From assembly GCF_014898055.3 (NCBI RefSeq), contig NW_023605083.1:66643715-66707714 (forward strand): DNA of 64,000 bases. The letters run 5' to 3'. Made by a program: the position numbers and the translations under genes. This document shows positions 1-11,924 of the stretch, one piece after another (positions within the stretch are counted from its first letter, which is position 1; each line of letters opens with the position of its first letter). Origin of the DNA: Talpa occidentalis. Taxonomy: Eukaryota > Chordata > Mammalia > Eulipotyphla > Talpidae. The notes under the pieces are model-generated. The model did not search any database. It saw nothing but the letters and a program-made list of their open reading frames with translations, and was not told the DNA's origin.

Positions 1-1500
1 TTATGTGTTAACTATGTACGACATGAGCCCTATGCAAATTGTAAGACTTGCTATACATCTATAAGATGTATATCTGTTTATGGTAATGAGAATTATGGAA
101 ATTCACAAAATCATATCCATACATACATATTCATACACTAAACAGTAATTGTATCATCTATAGGTAATTAGTTTAGGGTGATAATTTATGTCTTTGTAAC
201 ATTTTACAACCTATTCCCAATGTTAAACAATGGAGAGCTGTTATTTTCATACTCATATATTGTTATTACTATTATTATCATTATCTCTAAAAGGCAGGGA
301 CTTTTACAAGAGGCACTCAGTTATCCATGCACTAAGAGTGAGTTAGCCTGTTAAATGCTCTTATTAGCTATAGGAGGCATGCAGCATCCTTATTCCTCAT
401 TTTACAGTGGATGAAAACGAGGGTGTCAAGGTCACCGTTCTGCCCCGGGGTCCATAGGGAGTGAGGCACTGAGTCTGTGCTCTGAAGCTTCGTGATCTGT
501 GGCCTCCCAGCTACAGATGGAAATGTGTCCTTGAAAACAGTTCAGTTCACGAACTCAGGGCACTGTATCAACAGCGTGGGGACTGATCAGGATCCCTGAG
601 TGCCGAAACCCCCACTGTCCTTTCTGCTTAAGGACCAGATGGAGACAGAGAAAAAGGAATGGACTGGCTGGTCCTGGAGACCAGGATCAAGTGGCCACAA
701 TGTCAGGAGGGGTAGCATGTGGTGGCAGCCATCCAGGAGAGGCTGACGCTAGACATTAGCTAATTGAGACCAAGTCTTGTGATAAATGGGAGCCTTTTGC
801 TGCCTCACCTAAGAATCTGATAATAATGCAGTCTCTAAGTGATGTCCCCTGACACTAGCATTTCCTGACTTCAGCTTTAAGTCAGGTATTTTCCTCTTCC
901 CCTGCCAGGCTCTATCACCTATCAGCTTTTGCAAACTCTTTTTTACCACCAAACATGGAAAAGGCTTAAGTTTACATTATAAAAGGATAATGGGGGAAGG
1001 GTAGTCAAGGGGAGGAGGAGCAAACAAACTAGGGTATATTAGAGAACAAAATGCTGTTTATCTTCCCCATGCACCATGATAAATGCTGGGGGGGTGCCTC
1101 CACTCCTGGATCCCCACAACTTTAGGTAGTAGGGTTCTTTTAAATATCCCCAATTTATACATAAAGGAACTGAGTTTTAAACTGACTCTCTTCTTCAGAA
1201 AAGGACTAACTAGTATTCTATTCTATTCCTGAGCCTTAATGTACACAGCCATTCCTCTATTAACAGTTGTATTATTTCTATTACATTTTTACTATTATAA
1301 ATGATGATTAAGGAAACGTTCCTAGACATATATTTTTTCCATATATTTTGTCCATGATCTATCGATCATCCATTGAGTATCGATCTATCCATTGGATTTC
1401 TAAATATGATAATCCTAGGTCCAAGACAGTGGATCTTTTTCTATCTGTTTTTTCCCCTCACTTCCAGTTTTTCAACACTCCCACATGCACATACACACAG

Positions 1501-1502
<2 letters not shown>

Positions 1503-1531
<29 letters not shown>
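1503..1531. repeat. (CA)n microsatellite
   Basis: About 14 uninterrupted CA dinucleotides. Likely length-polymorphic; no other role is visible. Confidence 0.95.
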
Positions 1532-1533
<2 letters not shown>

Positions 1534-1599
1534 TTCCGATTGAACTTATGGTTCTTGGTGCTCCACTGCCCTTAACCTCAGCTGTATTCGACGATGAAC

Positions 1600-1705
1600 G
1601 TGCTTGTTATCATCAGCACCTCCTCTTTACAGATGTGGAAACTGAGGCACCGAGGGTATGAAGTCTCTTGCCCATTTGACTCCAGACCCTTCATGCACTA
1701 GTCTA
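1600..1705 (+). repeat. MIR-like SINE fragment
   Basis: The stretch contains the well-known MIR wording 'ttacagatgtggaaactgaggca' in split form (TTTACAGATGTGG then AAACTGAGGCACCGAGG) followed by a decayed 3' part. Old and truncated. Confidence 0.55.
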
Positions 1706-2693
1706 ATTGGACAGCCATGTGCCATTAGCTGTCATCCCTCCTCCTGCCTCTAACCTACTCAGTGCCTTTTACAAGACTTTAGGTCAAAGTGCAAGGTTCA
1801 TAGTAACAAAGGCAGATGTAGCCACATGCTGGATGATCTGTCACTTCTCATACTGAAATGTTTGGACTCTATTCTCCAGGCAATGGTGAGCCATAGAATG
1901 GTTGGTACGGAAGGAGTTACATGATGCCATCTAGGCTTGAGAGAGATTGACACCGTAGTCTCTTTTTCACAGTAGACACCAGCCTCTTCTGCTTCTTCCA
2001 GATGCATGAAAGACTTCCCCAGGGTGTTGGAAAAGAGACTGTCAATAATTACTAAGGGGATCAGAAGTAGCTTCCGTGTATAACCTCCTCACACCCCTGT
2101 CCCCTCTCTAAGCTGAATTCTCAAGGTCATGTCTAACTGCCCAGCACCTGCCCAATTGTATTTTGTTTATTTGATAAGGAGAAGTGAGTTTATGCTGCAG
2201 GATTCCCAGTGGTGGGTTTATTTTAAGATCTGGCAAGCCCTGTGCTCCTCTGTCTGGGGCCCAGCTGCAGAAACCCTGACCAGGCGGACACTCCTGGGAA
2301 GTGGTGTTTTTGGAAACCAAGCCAAAACAGTGCCCCTGGGGCAGCTGAATAAAGCTGTTGGAGGGAGAGATGGGAAGCAAGCTTCTTCCTTAGGAGGAAG
2401 GTCTTGGTTCACAGCCTATAAAAGACAGAGTAGAATTGAAGGTCATTAGATGTAAAGGCATTTAAGCGATTGTCTTCCAGCCCTTTGGACTCAGAATCCA
2501 CTTCCGTTTATCAAGCACCTGCAGGCTACCTTATCAGTCCAAGGTCTCATCCATGTTCACCATGCGCACAAAGTCCTCTCATTGGCGAGAACCATGGCCT
2601 TGGTATCAGGAATGTCTGGGTTCACATTTCAGATCTCACCCTACCTCCTCTTGACTGTCTCAGTTTCTCCCTCTCTGAAAAGTGGAGAAAATC

Positions 2694-2740
2694 ATTGTAT
2701 TTATTCCAGAAATTATGGGATTGTATTTATTCCAGAAATT
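2694..2740. repeat. Short direct repeat, two copies of 21 bp
   Basis: A 21 bp unit (2694-2714, core TATTCCAGAAATT) recurs exactly at 2720-2740, a period of 26 bp. A small local tandem duplication. Confidence 0.85.
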
Positions 2741-3316
2741 GTTGGAGAGTTCAACATGTCCAAAGGGAAGTGGCCTGGGCCTGGCTCACACCAATCACCT
2801 AGTCATTGCCCATGGGCAATTCTGGGCAGCAGGTGCCATGGTGTCCAGTCCCAGCAGGACACTGAGTCTGGGTTTTTCTAGGTTTGCCTGACTGGGGCCT
2901 GTGCTCTCTGTCTCAGATGCCATGCTCTGGGGTCTTGTTGTTCCCTCACCTGAATCCCTCAACTTTCTCTCCCAGTCTTAGCCTGGTGGTCTAGTTGACT
3001 TCAATTATCTCCTTCCCAGGCCCCTTTGGGTCACCCTTCTTCCCCAACATGTGGTTGACCAGCTTCATGACAACCTTGGCTCCATTGACAAAATATCTTC
3101 CACTCTATAATTAGGCTGGTAGCTCCTTAGGAACAGGGAATTCAACGTTTCATCACTTCTCTACTCTTGGCACAGAGCACAGTGTTAGTAATAGATGCTC
3201 AGTGGGTTTGTTTGAAAGTTAATATCGTGACATCTTGGAGAGCAGAATGAATAATACAAGTGGATGAAGTGAAGGAAGGATGAGTGAAAGAACAGGGAAT
3301 GCATAAAGGAATAAGT

Positions 3317-3339
3317 GAGTGAATGAATGAATGAATGAG
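3317..3339. repeat. (GAAT)n tetranucleotide repeat
   Basis: Five to six GAAT units in a purine-rich stretch, within a region of related imperfect units (3240-3380). Confidence 0.85.
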
Positions 3340-3717
3340 ACATGTGGAATGAGTGGTGAGGGAAGGAAGGAATAAGGAAATGTGTGACTTACTGACCAGT
3401 GACTTGGGGCCCCTGGAAAGCAGCTCACCTTGCCCTTGTCCTTGGCCATGACCTCTGTGCTATTCCCTCTCTAGTCTCAGAAGTACTTTTTCAGTTCCAT
3501 CCACCCGCCCCTTCCTGCTTCCCCCTCACCTGTCTCCAGAAGTGATGACTACACTAATTTGTTCACAGACCATTAACTCTTGAGCACTGGAAGAGGCCAG
3601 CTCTGAGTTGGCAAGGCCTGGCGTGCTGGCTCTCCAAGAGTGCCGGGAGACGTCATAATTCTCTCGCATGCCCGCCTGTGCAGCCCTGTTCTTATCTCTC
3701 TTCCTTCCCGCTTGCAG

Positions 3718-3910
3718 ATGACGACTGTACAGACTCCTTCACGCCCAATCAAGTCGCCAGAATGCACTGTTACCTGGACCTGGTCTACCAGAGCTGGCAG
3801 CCTTCCAGGAAGCCGGCGCCTGTCGCCCTGGCCCCCCAGATAGTGGGCCACACGACTGACTCTGTGACGCTGGAGTGGTTCCCACCCATTGACGGCCACT
3901 TCTTTGAAAG
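3718..3910 (+). CDS. PAPPA: PAPPA coding exon A: end of catalytic domain and start of the central region
   Basis: The exon encodes about 64 residues. It begins with the last two bases of an Asp codon, then reads DDCTDSFTPNQVARMHCYLD. In pappalysins this segment directly follows the Met-turn (FMSY) of the metzincin fold and forms the last catalytic-domain helix. The second half (APQIVGHTTDSVTLEWFPP) has the look of a fibronectin-III-like strand pattern and opens the central region. The acceptor is a strong pyrimidine tract ending CTTGCAG (AG at 3716-3717); the donor is AAAG/GTGAGT (GT at 3911-3912). Length 193 = 2+189+2, so it enters with two bases of a codon and leaves with two (AG of an Arg codon). 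The upstream exon with HEXXHXXGXXH is outside the window. The frame is intact and there is no sign of decay. Confidence 0.95.
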
Positions 3911-4849
3911 GTGAGTGTGGCCTGTAAAGTGTTGATCCCTCTCTCTCTCTGCTGCCAAGAAGGAGAAAACTTGGAAGGGAAGCCGCTTTGGAGAGGGATT
4001 ATGCTGTGTTCTTTGTCCTTGGCTTGTGCAGCGGGTACCCCTGCCACTTAGCACAGTCACTGGTCTTTATGTTGTTAATTTAGGGTTCAGTGAAAGAATA
4101 ATGATAGGTAATAGAAATTAATGAGTAAGAATACATAGTTTAAGCACATGAATGTTTCACTTTATTTTATTATTAAATACCTGGAAACCTTGGAATACCT
4201 GGAAACCTGGGATCAAGACGTGAGTCTTGTCTCTGTGAGCTCAGGAGTTGAAATTGCTCTGGTTAATGGACACACACCTTCATGTGCAAACTACATATAT
4301 AAATATATATTCAGATGTATATGTATACATTCTCATACATTGTACATTAATATGTGTGCATATTTGTAAAGTATATAATTCAGTCTTTGTGCCTAGTGCT
4401 TCTTTGTAGTGCTGAAGGTAGAACTTTCAGGCCAGAGAATGAAAAACAGGCACAACATTTCTCTGTTCTGTTCCCCTTTCTGACGCTTACTAGCTCTATC
4501 ACCTTGGCAAGTCACTTTCCCTCCCAAGTTGAGTCAGCCTCTTCCCCTGAAGGATGGATCTAGTGATATCTCAGTGGCCTCAAGGTGGAGACCTGAGTCA
4601 AAAGGTGTCTTGTGGTGCCTTCCAGCATTGAGATCTCCTGAGGGAGGAGCTCAGACTTTAAGGGGACTCAATTCCAAAGGGTCATGGAAATGGACTAAGA
4701 GGTTGACCTCTTTTTTGGTGCTTAGATATAATTTAGGACTCATATATTACCCACTCCACGCCCTTCTTGCATATCTTACCTAATAGTGATGGCATGACAA
4801 AGACGATGGCGAAAACAATTACCAGCTAAGGATTCATTAATATGACCCT

Positions 4850-5050
4850 ATTGTGGTTGCTACCTTTTATTAAGCACTCACTCTGTTGGATTCTGTACTG
4901 AATGGTATATATACAGAGTCTCATTTAATCTTTCCATTGAGTTCATCAAGAGGGAATTATCATCCTCATTTGCTCAGTAAGGACGGAATTGGAGCTGAAA
5001 GAGGTAGAGCGGTTTAACCAAGAACCCACAGAAGTGGTGGGGGCTGGGCT
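4850..5050 (+). repeat. MIR-family SINE fragment
   Basis: The order of motifs follows MIR: 'taagcactcactctgt', then 'tctcatttaatctttcc', then 'gggaattatcatcctcattt' and a decayed purine-rich end. Substituted at many sites, as expected for an ancient mammalian repeat. Confidence 0.6.
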
Positions 5051-6868
5051 CGCTCTTAGCTTCAGGGTTTAGGGTCTTGTCTGGGGCTCACACACTTTCA
5101 CTAAGTCCTTCCAAAGCTCCAGTTATGATGGAGGTGTTACCCTCCACCCGCCAAGGGTCACAAAAGTTACTGGGTAGCTCTCATTTACGGCTGTGAGTGT
5201 ATATGCATGTAGTATAAAAAAAAATATGAGATTATATGAGATTTTGGCATCATATAATCAGGCTCCAGTTTTCCCCACCACCATCAGTCCCCGCTCCGAG
5301 AGCCTTCATTTGTCAGCTGGTCGAATGTGATTGCAGGGAAGGAAAAGTACCCCTCCGCCCTCTGCAGAGACCCCCTTTCCTCTGGCCCAGCCACCCTCAC
5401 TGGGACCTCACAGCTGGTTTGGGAAACCTCATGTGACACTTCAGAGCAGGCTTTCCAACAGCCTGTAGATTTATTTATTTTTTCTGTGGCGATGAGAAGT
5501 ATCAGACTTTTGGTCAAGCCTTGGCCTCAATTCTACTTAAAAATGGAAGTTTTGTAAATGAAGTTTCCTGTGTATGTATTTAATTTGTATTTCATAAAGC
5601 AGTTATTGTCCATTAAATAAATACCATCTGATTGTTGGAAAGCTATTGGAGGGTTAATTGTTGTGTAATGAGATATGTCTCTATTACATAGTGCCCTCAG
5701 CTTCAATCAATATGTTTTTAATAACCTATAGTCAGTTGGTGCTTGAGGCTCTTACAATAGCTATTCTGTTCAGTCTAAGATTTCATAACGGAGTTATCAT
5801 ATGTTAAATTAAAACTGACATTTCAGAAACATGTCTAATTAGGGTTAACAGCTATGTAGACCATAGTCTATGTCTAGAGGAAGTCAGTCCACAAGTTCAA
5901 TAAATTGTTGTAAAGAAATGGAACTATTTATATCACTCTCCCATACACAGAGTTTACACTCATGGAAAGTGGCTTCATACAAAGTGCACAAGCTTTGATG
6001 TCAGGTTGTCTGTGTTCCAGTCTCAGCTTCTCCACCCCTAATCTGTGGGACCTCTGGTGAGACAGCCGCCTCACCTCTCTGATCTTCTCTGACCCTCTGA
6101 GTCTTCTTCCATAAAAATGTGCTAATTATGCTCATGTCACCCAGGTTTTATGGGGAACTCAACAGGATGACATGTGGTATGCCTGGCACACACACTCAGT
6201 GTTCAAGAAATGTTAGCTCCCATCTTGTGCAGATTTCCAGAGCTGTTTAGCTACTTGAAAATTCTCTCTCCCTGCAAAACCTCTGGTGTTTTCCACTACA
6301 TCCATCAATGCCAACCTCTCGCCCCTGGCCATCCTCATGTCCTCCTGCTGTTCCTCACATCTGTGGTCTAAGAGAATACAAGGGTTTTCCTTAAAAAAAC
6401 ATATTCAGATCCTCCCACAGCCTGTGTCCTCACACATGGGCAACTGAATAAATAATTCAAGGCCACCCCTGGCTTTTCTAGCTGCTTTATTATTATCTGC
6501 CTTGCAAACATGTGTTGACTGGATGGTTTTAGTTATCTGAACAATTGGATTTGATGCATTGGAAAGAGCACTGGACAGGGAATCCAGAGACTAGGGTCCA
6601 GTCTTGTGATCTCATTCATTCCCAATTCCTCTTCAGCCTATTTTCTGATCTGTAAGCCAAAGAGAGTCCAGCCTTTCTTAACCAAAGTTCCTCTTGCAAA
6701 TTTCAGAATGCTGAAAATGACTTGAGTTACTATTTTCTCAGTTCTTACAAGGATGGCCCTTAACTGGCACCATTCTGGATGCATAGTAGAGAAATTATTA
6801 TATATACTGGAGGCCTTACAGAAGCCCTATCTAGCAGGACTTGCTGCATGAATGGATGATATATGTCG

Positions 6869-7029
6869 GCACTGCCCAATATGGTAGCCATTAACCAACT
6901 CTGACAATGGGACACTTAAAATGTGATGAATAGGACTGAGGAATTGGATTTTTTTAATTTATTTCATTTTAATTAATTTAAATTTAAATAATCTCATGTG
7001 GCTGGTGGCTGCCTTATTGGACAGCTCAG
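6869..7029. mobile_element. Non-autonomous hAT-Charlie-type DNA transposon remnant
   Basis: The ends are imperfect inverted repeats: CTGCCCAATATGGTAGCC at the left matches CTGTCCAATAAGGCAGCC read from the right end on the other strand. The middle is AT-rich (TTTAATTTATTTCATTTTAA and similar). This is the structure of the small mammalian MER elements derived from hAT transposons. The exact subfamily needs a repeat library. Confidence 0.75.
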
Positions 7030-10000
7030 ACTTGGAACTGTAAGCTATTACTCTCATGGAACCCGGTTTAGAAAGAGGATCCCTTGTGGTATTTGTATCC
7101 TGTGCATCTATGATTCCAGGTGTGTGTACATGTATGGGTGCATCTTTCTGTGTTTCTGTGACTGGGTATGTGTAGATACAGGTGTCCATAAACATCATAT
7201 AAATGTCAAGAGATGAAATACATGCCCCTTTTTGAAAGTTTGTGTTAGAAACTTTGCTTTTCTGAAAGACCTGTATTAGTTACTGTTTTTGCTTACTGAA
7301 AAAAATCCAAAGAGAGTTTTTACTCTTATGATAAAAAGCAAAAAGTGAAATAGAATTCAGCATTTATTTTGCAGCACCCTGAACAGCAAGAGTGGCAGCT
7401 CCATGCTCTTTCTCTGGGATCTACCTTGTGCAAGCTGTGTATTAATCATGTCTTTCCAGCTTTTACTGTGTTAGTGTTATTGTAGATTTGGTATATTATC
7501 TGGTGTGATTTAGTAGGTCATTTTTGCATCTGGGGATCCTAAAAATTGTTCCATCTAAATAAGTGGTAATTGTTTCTTTGTTTTACACTATTTTGGCTTA
7601 TCAAACGTTACATAGGAATGTTCTACTTTCAGTAGCAGGGGAAACTGTATTCCTGGATGCATAGATACTAATTTCAACAAAGCCTGTACTGAGGCTGACT
7701 TTCTGCACTATGGCATGGGGTGATTACTTTGTGCTTATGAACCTCAGTTTCCTAATCTATGAAAGAGGAATATCATCTACCATACACAGAATCATACCAT
7801 TGCTTTATAATTGCTGATTTTGCTTTTATTCTTGCCTTCCTTTCACCAATCCATTCTACATTTAGCATTCAGACTGATATTTTAAAAATGTGAATCAGAT
7901 CATGTCCCTCCATAACTTATACCTCTCCAGTGATTTCCCATTAGTTTTATATATAATCACAGGACCTCCCAAGATCTGGCCCTTGCCTACATGCCCAACT
8001 GCCTCTATTAAGACTCTTTCCTTCATTTGTGATCCCATCAGGATCACTTCAGGAACCCTATCGACCAAAAACTTTTATCCCTGCTTAGGCCCTTTAGAAT
8101 TCTTGAAACTGTGTCTGAAATGTTTTACATCCAATCTTTGTGTCATCCTTCCAATCTCAATATAAATACATGGCATTCCCTTGATCAGATCTTCCATGAC
8201 TATTCCAATCTTACGGAGATCAGAGTTACTCTTTCCCCCATCCTCTCCTGTTTCCCCTCCTTACTTTCCTTCTAGAACTTACTGCATCTGTAATTTTATA
8301 TATTTAGCTATCTGTTTTTGAACTATTGCCTCCACTGGACTGCAGGCTCTGAGAGCGCAGGTACCATCACTAATTTACTCACCCTAGATAGCCAATATGC
8401 ACTTGGACACTAATAATCAAAGACTGTTCCATGATTATCCACTGAACTTATAGGTGAGACCATGAACAAATATGTGACTCAACGGTAGAACATGAAGTAA
8501 TGCACTCTGTGGAGCTCTCTGCAAAGAAGGCACATTTACTGTTAGATGAATAATGTTAAATTATTTATTATAAACCAAGGATATATCAAGAATGCAATGA
8601 AGGGTAGGTGACTCTGTGCATCATCCAAAACAAAACAGCTAAAGAAATAGAAAGAAAGACTCAATGATCATTAAGGTCAGTGTAGCTCCTAATTCTGTCT
8701 CCGGTAATCTTATTGTCATCATTAAGCCAGTCATGTGACTCAGAGCTGCTATGCAAGGACTGTGGTCATTGAAATGGAATTCTGCCCTCCAGAGTGGTGC
8801 TGTGGAAATCTTTCTCTCGCCACTCCTTGATGCCTGTCTATAAGAGTATTTGTATAATTATTTTTATTGCTATCACAGGGCATTACCTATGTATTCAAAA
8901 TATATAGAAAATTCAAAAGATCAGAAAGAATAGGAAGGGGGTTCATCTTAAGTTCCACCATTCAGTACTTACAACCAATAATATTTTTGTCATATTAAAG
9001 TTATTAGAACAGCATTGAGATGCTGTCATAGATTGAGTTTTGATATGAGTTTTTCACTTAACTTTCTAGCATACATTTTCCATGAAATTTCATAATTCTT
9101 ATATTTTGTAGTAACTGCTTACTATTCCATTGAATAGGTCAACCTTAGACTATTTAATCATTTTTTCCAATCACTGTGTATTAATGTGCTTGCGAATTGT
9201 CTGCCTTTATGTGATTTCATATTTACAGTGAAAAAGCTGAAGACGCAAAATCTGCAGTTTGAGGATCTAGACTAGATTAGTCATGAGCCCTAGCCACATG
9301 TCTGGTATTTATTCATCCATGTGTTGGATGTGCGTGTGTTGACCACTATATAAGCAGATAAGTAGGCACATGGCCTAGTTTAGATCTAGGCTTGGGAATG
9401 AGCTCCCTTTCAGCTGTGTGGAGAGGAGGGGATGATGCTCACATGCAGTCTTCCTTACCATGAGCCTAGGAGCTGCAGAGATTTCCTGGGAAGGGAATGT
9501 TCCAAGGCTTGAGGCAGGACTCATCCATGTATCCTTCTATAGTCAAAGGACAGAGATTCTCTTAGGGAGATGAAAGAGGCATTGGCAGAAACCTTGCCTC
9601 TTGAGAAATAATGGGTTAGACTTGGCTATGTCTTGACATCTTCCCTTTCCACTCTCTGTGCAGAGGTGACTCAGTTTGCAGTTTTGGTCCATCATAGCAT
9701 AGGAGGCTCACCCCAACCTCTTCCCCACAATTACCTCCTAAATGGATGCAGTGCCTGGCAAGATGCCAAGCAAGATCTGGAGGCTGTTGTGGCCAACGGG
9801 AGATTGCATCCAGAACACAAGACAATAGATGGTAGGGAAAGCCACCACAGTCTTCCACTTCCGGGACCGATCTCTTTGAGGGATTGGCTCATTCCTTGGA
9901 AAGCTGCTAAAATGAAGTAGATGACATGGCGAGGAAACTGCTTTTGACTGTCAAATCAAGGGCTGACTCCATCCATCTGTAAAATATAAGGGCTGCAAAG

Positions 10001-10447
10001 TACTTTAGGCATCTACCTGCTCATTTTCAGCTGGAGGACCTGAGCCGTGTCTTCTTCCTATTCAATACCTATGACACAGGATGGAGCCTAATAAATATTG
10101 TTCAAAGAATAAAACTTGAGGTCAGATCGGGCAGATTTTCTCACAACCATGTATGAAAGTCTCAGTGGATGTAGAAATTAAGATCCACGCAGGTAGTTAG
10201 TTGTTAGCCTGTTAATTCTGTGCTGCTTGAAATTTAAAGTGTATCTGCCATCATAACAGAAGATCATTGCTGGACAGTGGGGAGGAGCTTCATCTACAGT
10301 CCTATTCTGGAAGCTTTAGCACAGATAGGAAGGAGATAACATGGAATTATTGTGTCTTCTGCCCTGTTGCCTTTGGCCTACTAGAGTCAGGGACTCGTTC
10401 AACTTTTCCTAAGTCGGTGCATTTTCCCTATTTCCTTGGCCTCCTAG

Positions 10448-10569
10448 AGAATTGGGATCAGCATGTGACCTCTGCCTGGAAGGGAGAATCCTGGTGCAGT
10501 ATGCCTTCAATGCCTCCTCCCCAATGCCCTGCGGCCCATCAGGACACTGGAGTCCTCGGGAAGCTGAAG
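10448..10569 (+). CDS. PAPPA: PAPPA coding exon B: Cys-rich part of the central region
   Basis: The exon completes the Arg codon from exon A (AG/A) and then reads ELGSACDLCLEGRILVQYAF, about 40 residues in all. It carries three cysteines (ACDLC and PMPCGP) that are expected to be disulfide-bonded in the secreted protein. It also carries an N-glycosylation sequon, NASS. Length 122 = 1+120+1. The acceptor is CTCCTAG (AG at 10446-10447); its pyrimidine tract is interrupted but plausible. The donor is GAAG/GTAAGC. A second AG two bases downstream (10448-10449) would shift the frame, so 10448 is the only start that joins correctly. No domain name is certain for this stretch; the assignment rests on the match to pappalysin-1. 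Confidence 0.94.
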
Positions 10570-10719
10570 GTAAGCCAGCTTGCAGAGTCATTTACAGGTT
10601 GGGTGTGCAAAGAATAGCACTTTCCATGAAGATAAAGTATGATTCCTGTGGTCTTCTCCACAGCCCATCTCATTCAGATGTAAGACTTCCCTGCAAGACC
10701 AATATAGATATTTTTACTT

Positions 10720-11275
10720 TTTTTTCCCCCCTACCTTTATGGAGCTGTAACTGACATACAACATTGCATGGGTTTCAGGTAGACAACAGTATGATTTGAT
10801 GTGCATACAAATTGCAAAGTGGTCATCACAATATGGTTAATCAATACATCCATCGCCTCACATAACCATCTTTCTTCTTTTTTAAAGATTTGTTTATTTA
10901 TTCATACAAGAACTGGGGTGTAGGCCAGAGGTGTGGGGGTGAGAGGATTCACCAGAGACAGAGTGGGGAGCAGAACAGGCCGATTGAGTGAAATACACTG
11001 CTGAGGGGAGCAGTGGGCGAGTCAGGAGAGGTCTGCTGCGCCATGTGGATTGCTCCCTGGCTGGGGATCGAAGTGCTGCAGTGGCTGCAGATAGCTTCCG
11101 TCTTAACTCCTTGTGCCACCAGGGAGGCCCCATCTTTTTTTTTTTTAAAGAACATTTAACATTTCCTTCTCTTAGCAACATTCTAGTATTCAGTACAGCT
11201 TTATTCATTGTAGTTACCATGCTATAACTTAGAATTCCAGAAATTATTCATCTTATAATTGCAAGATTTGGCCAA
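10720..11275 (-). mobile_element. L1 3' UTR fragment, antisense, interrupted by a SINE
   Basis: Two parts (10720-10873 and 11130-11275) read as one old L1 3' UTR in antisense. The left has 'ggagctgtaactgacatac', 'gggtttcaggtagacaac' and 'gtggtcatcacaatatgg'; the right has 'cattgtagttaccatg' and 'attattcatcttataatt'. The SINE between them carries a target duplication, so it entered later. Confidence 0.7.
10874..11129 (-). mobile_element. tRNA-derived SINE, older subfamily
   Basis: Antisense copy. The tRNA-like head lies at the right end (GGGGCCTCCCTGGTGGCACA when read on the minus strand) and the tail (AATAAATAAACAAATCTTT on the minus strand) at the left. The target duplication CCATCTTT is visible at 10866-10873 and 11130-11137. 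The tail has the AATAAA plus TCTTT arrangement of T+ SINEs. Confidence 0.85.
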
Positions 11276-11869
11276 TATCAAGGCCAGTACTCATGCATTC
11301 ATTCATTCAGTACACGTCTTTTGAACTTATGTACAGTCCTGTGTCATCCCTCTTTACATATATGAGGAAACAAAGGACAGAGACATTAAGTAAGTGCCGA
11401 AGGCCACACACCTGATATAGACCGTCTGTGTGTGCATGTTTATATGTGCTGGCAGACCCTGAGAGCCTCTGGGTATAAGCAAGGTCATCCTGGAATCAAT
11501 ACACATCTTTGGGGCTTCAAAGCATCAGTGGCCTTTGATTCTTCTTCAGTTATTTCTGGGAATCCCCGGGGCATGCTTGTTTGTGTCACACTGTTCCTCT
11601 CTGTTTCTGCCACATGACCCCCTTCTGGGGATCTATCACTCTATAAGACACTTGAGGGAAGCACCCCTTGAATGGCACTGTGGTAGGTAACACCATGACC
11701 AGATTCTTCCCTGCTCCGGGGTCTTCCATGTCTCTTCCAAAGGGCCAGTGATCTCTGTGCTCCATTTTACAGCAGCAGCCACGCCAGACCCACACACTTG
11801 ACTCCAGCAGGGCTGCTTGGATGTGGAGAATTTCGTGGAAAATTGCCTGTTAGGTTTCCTTCTGTTCTC

Positions 11870-11872
<3 letters not shown>

Positions 11873-11910
<38 letters not shown>

Positions 11911-11924
11911 CTCTCTCTCTCTCG
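11873..11924. repeat. (CT)n microsatellite
   Basis: About 25 CT units with one TG interruption. A polypyrimidine tract in the sense strand of the intron, with no AG acceptor arrangement that would suggest an exon. Confidence 0.95.

Larger units (their letters stand above)
1..3717 (+). other. PAPPA: 3' part of the PAPPA intron upstream of exon A
   Basis: Intronic sequence ending in a strong acceptor. It holds a (CA)n microsatellite (1503-1531), a MIR tail fragment (about 1600-1700), a short direct repeat (2694-2740) and a GAAT run (3317-3339). The preceding coding exon with the zinc-binding motif is not here. Open frames of 60-110 codons at 2108-2890 lack codon character or known motifs and are best read as chance. 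Confidence 0.85.
3911..10447 (+). other. PAPPA: PAPPA intron between exons A and B
   Basis: This 6.5 kb intron starts GTGAGT and ends TCCTAG. It holds a MIR-like fragment near 4850-5050, a hAT-Charlie-like remnant at 6869-7029 and otherwise unremarkable AT-rich sequence. Reading frames in it (for example 7890-8165 and 9633-9920) are short, lack family resemblance and look like chance. The 5450-5650 stretch is AT-rich and non-repetitive and is noted as a possible conserved element, on weak grounds. Confidence 0.9.
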
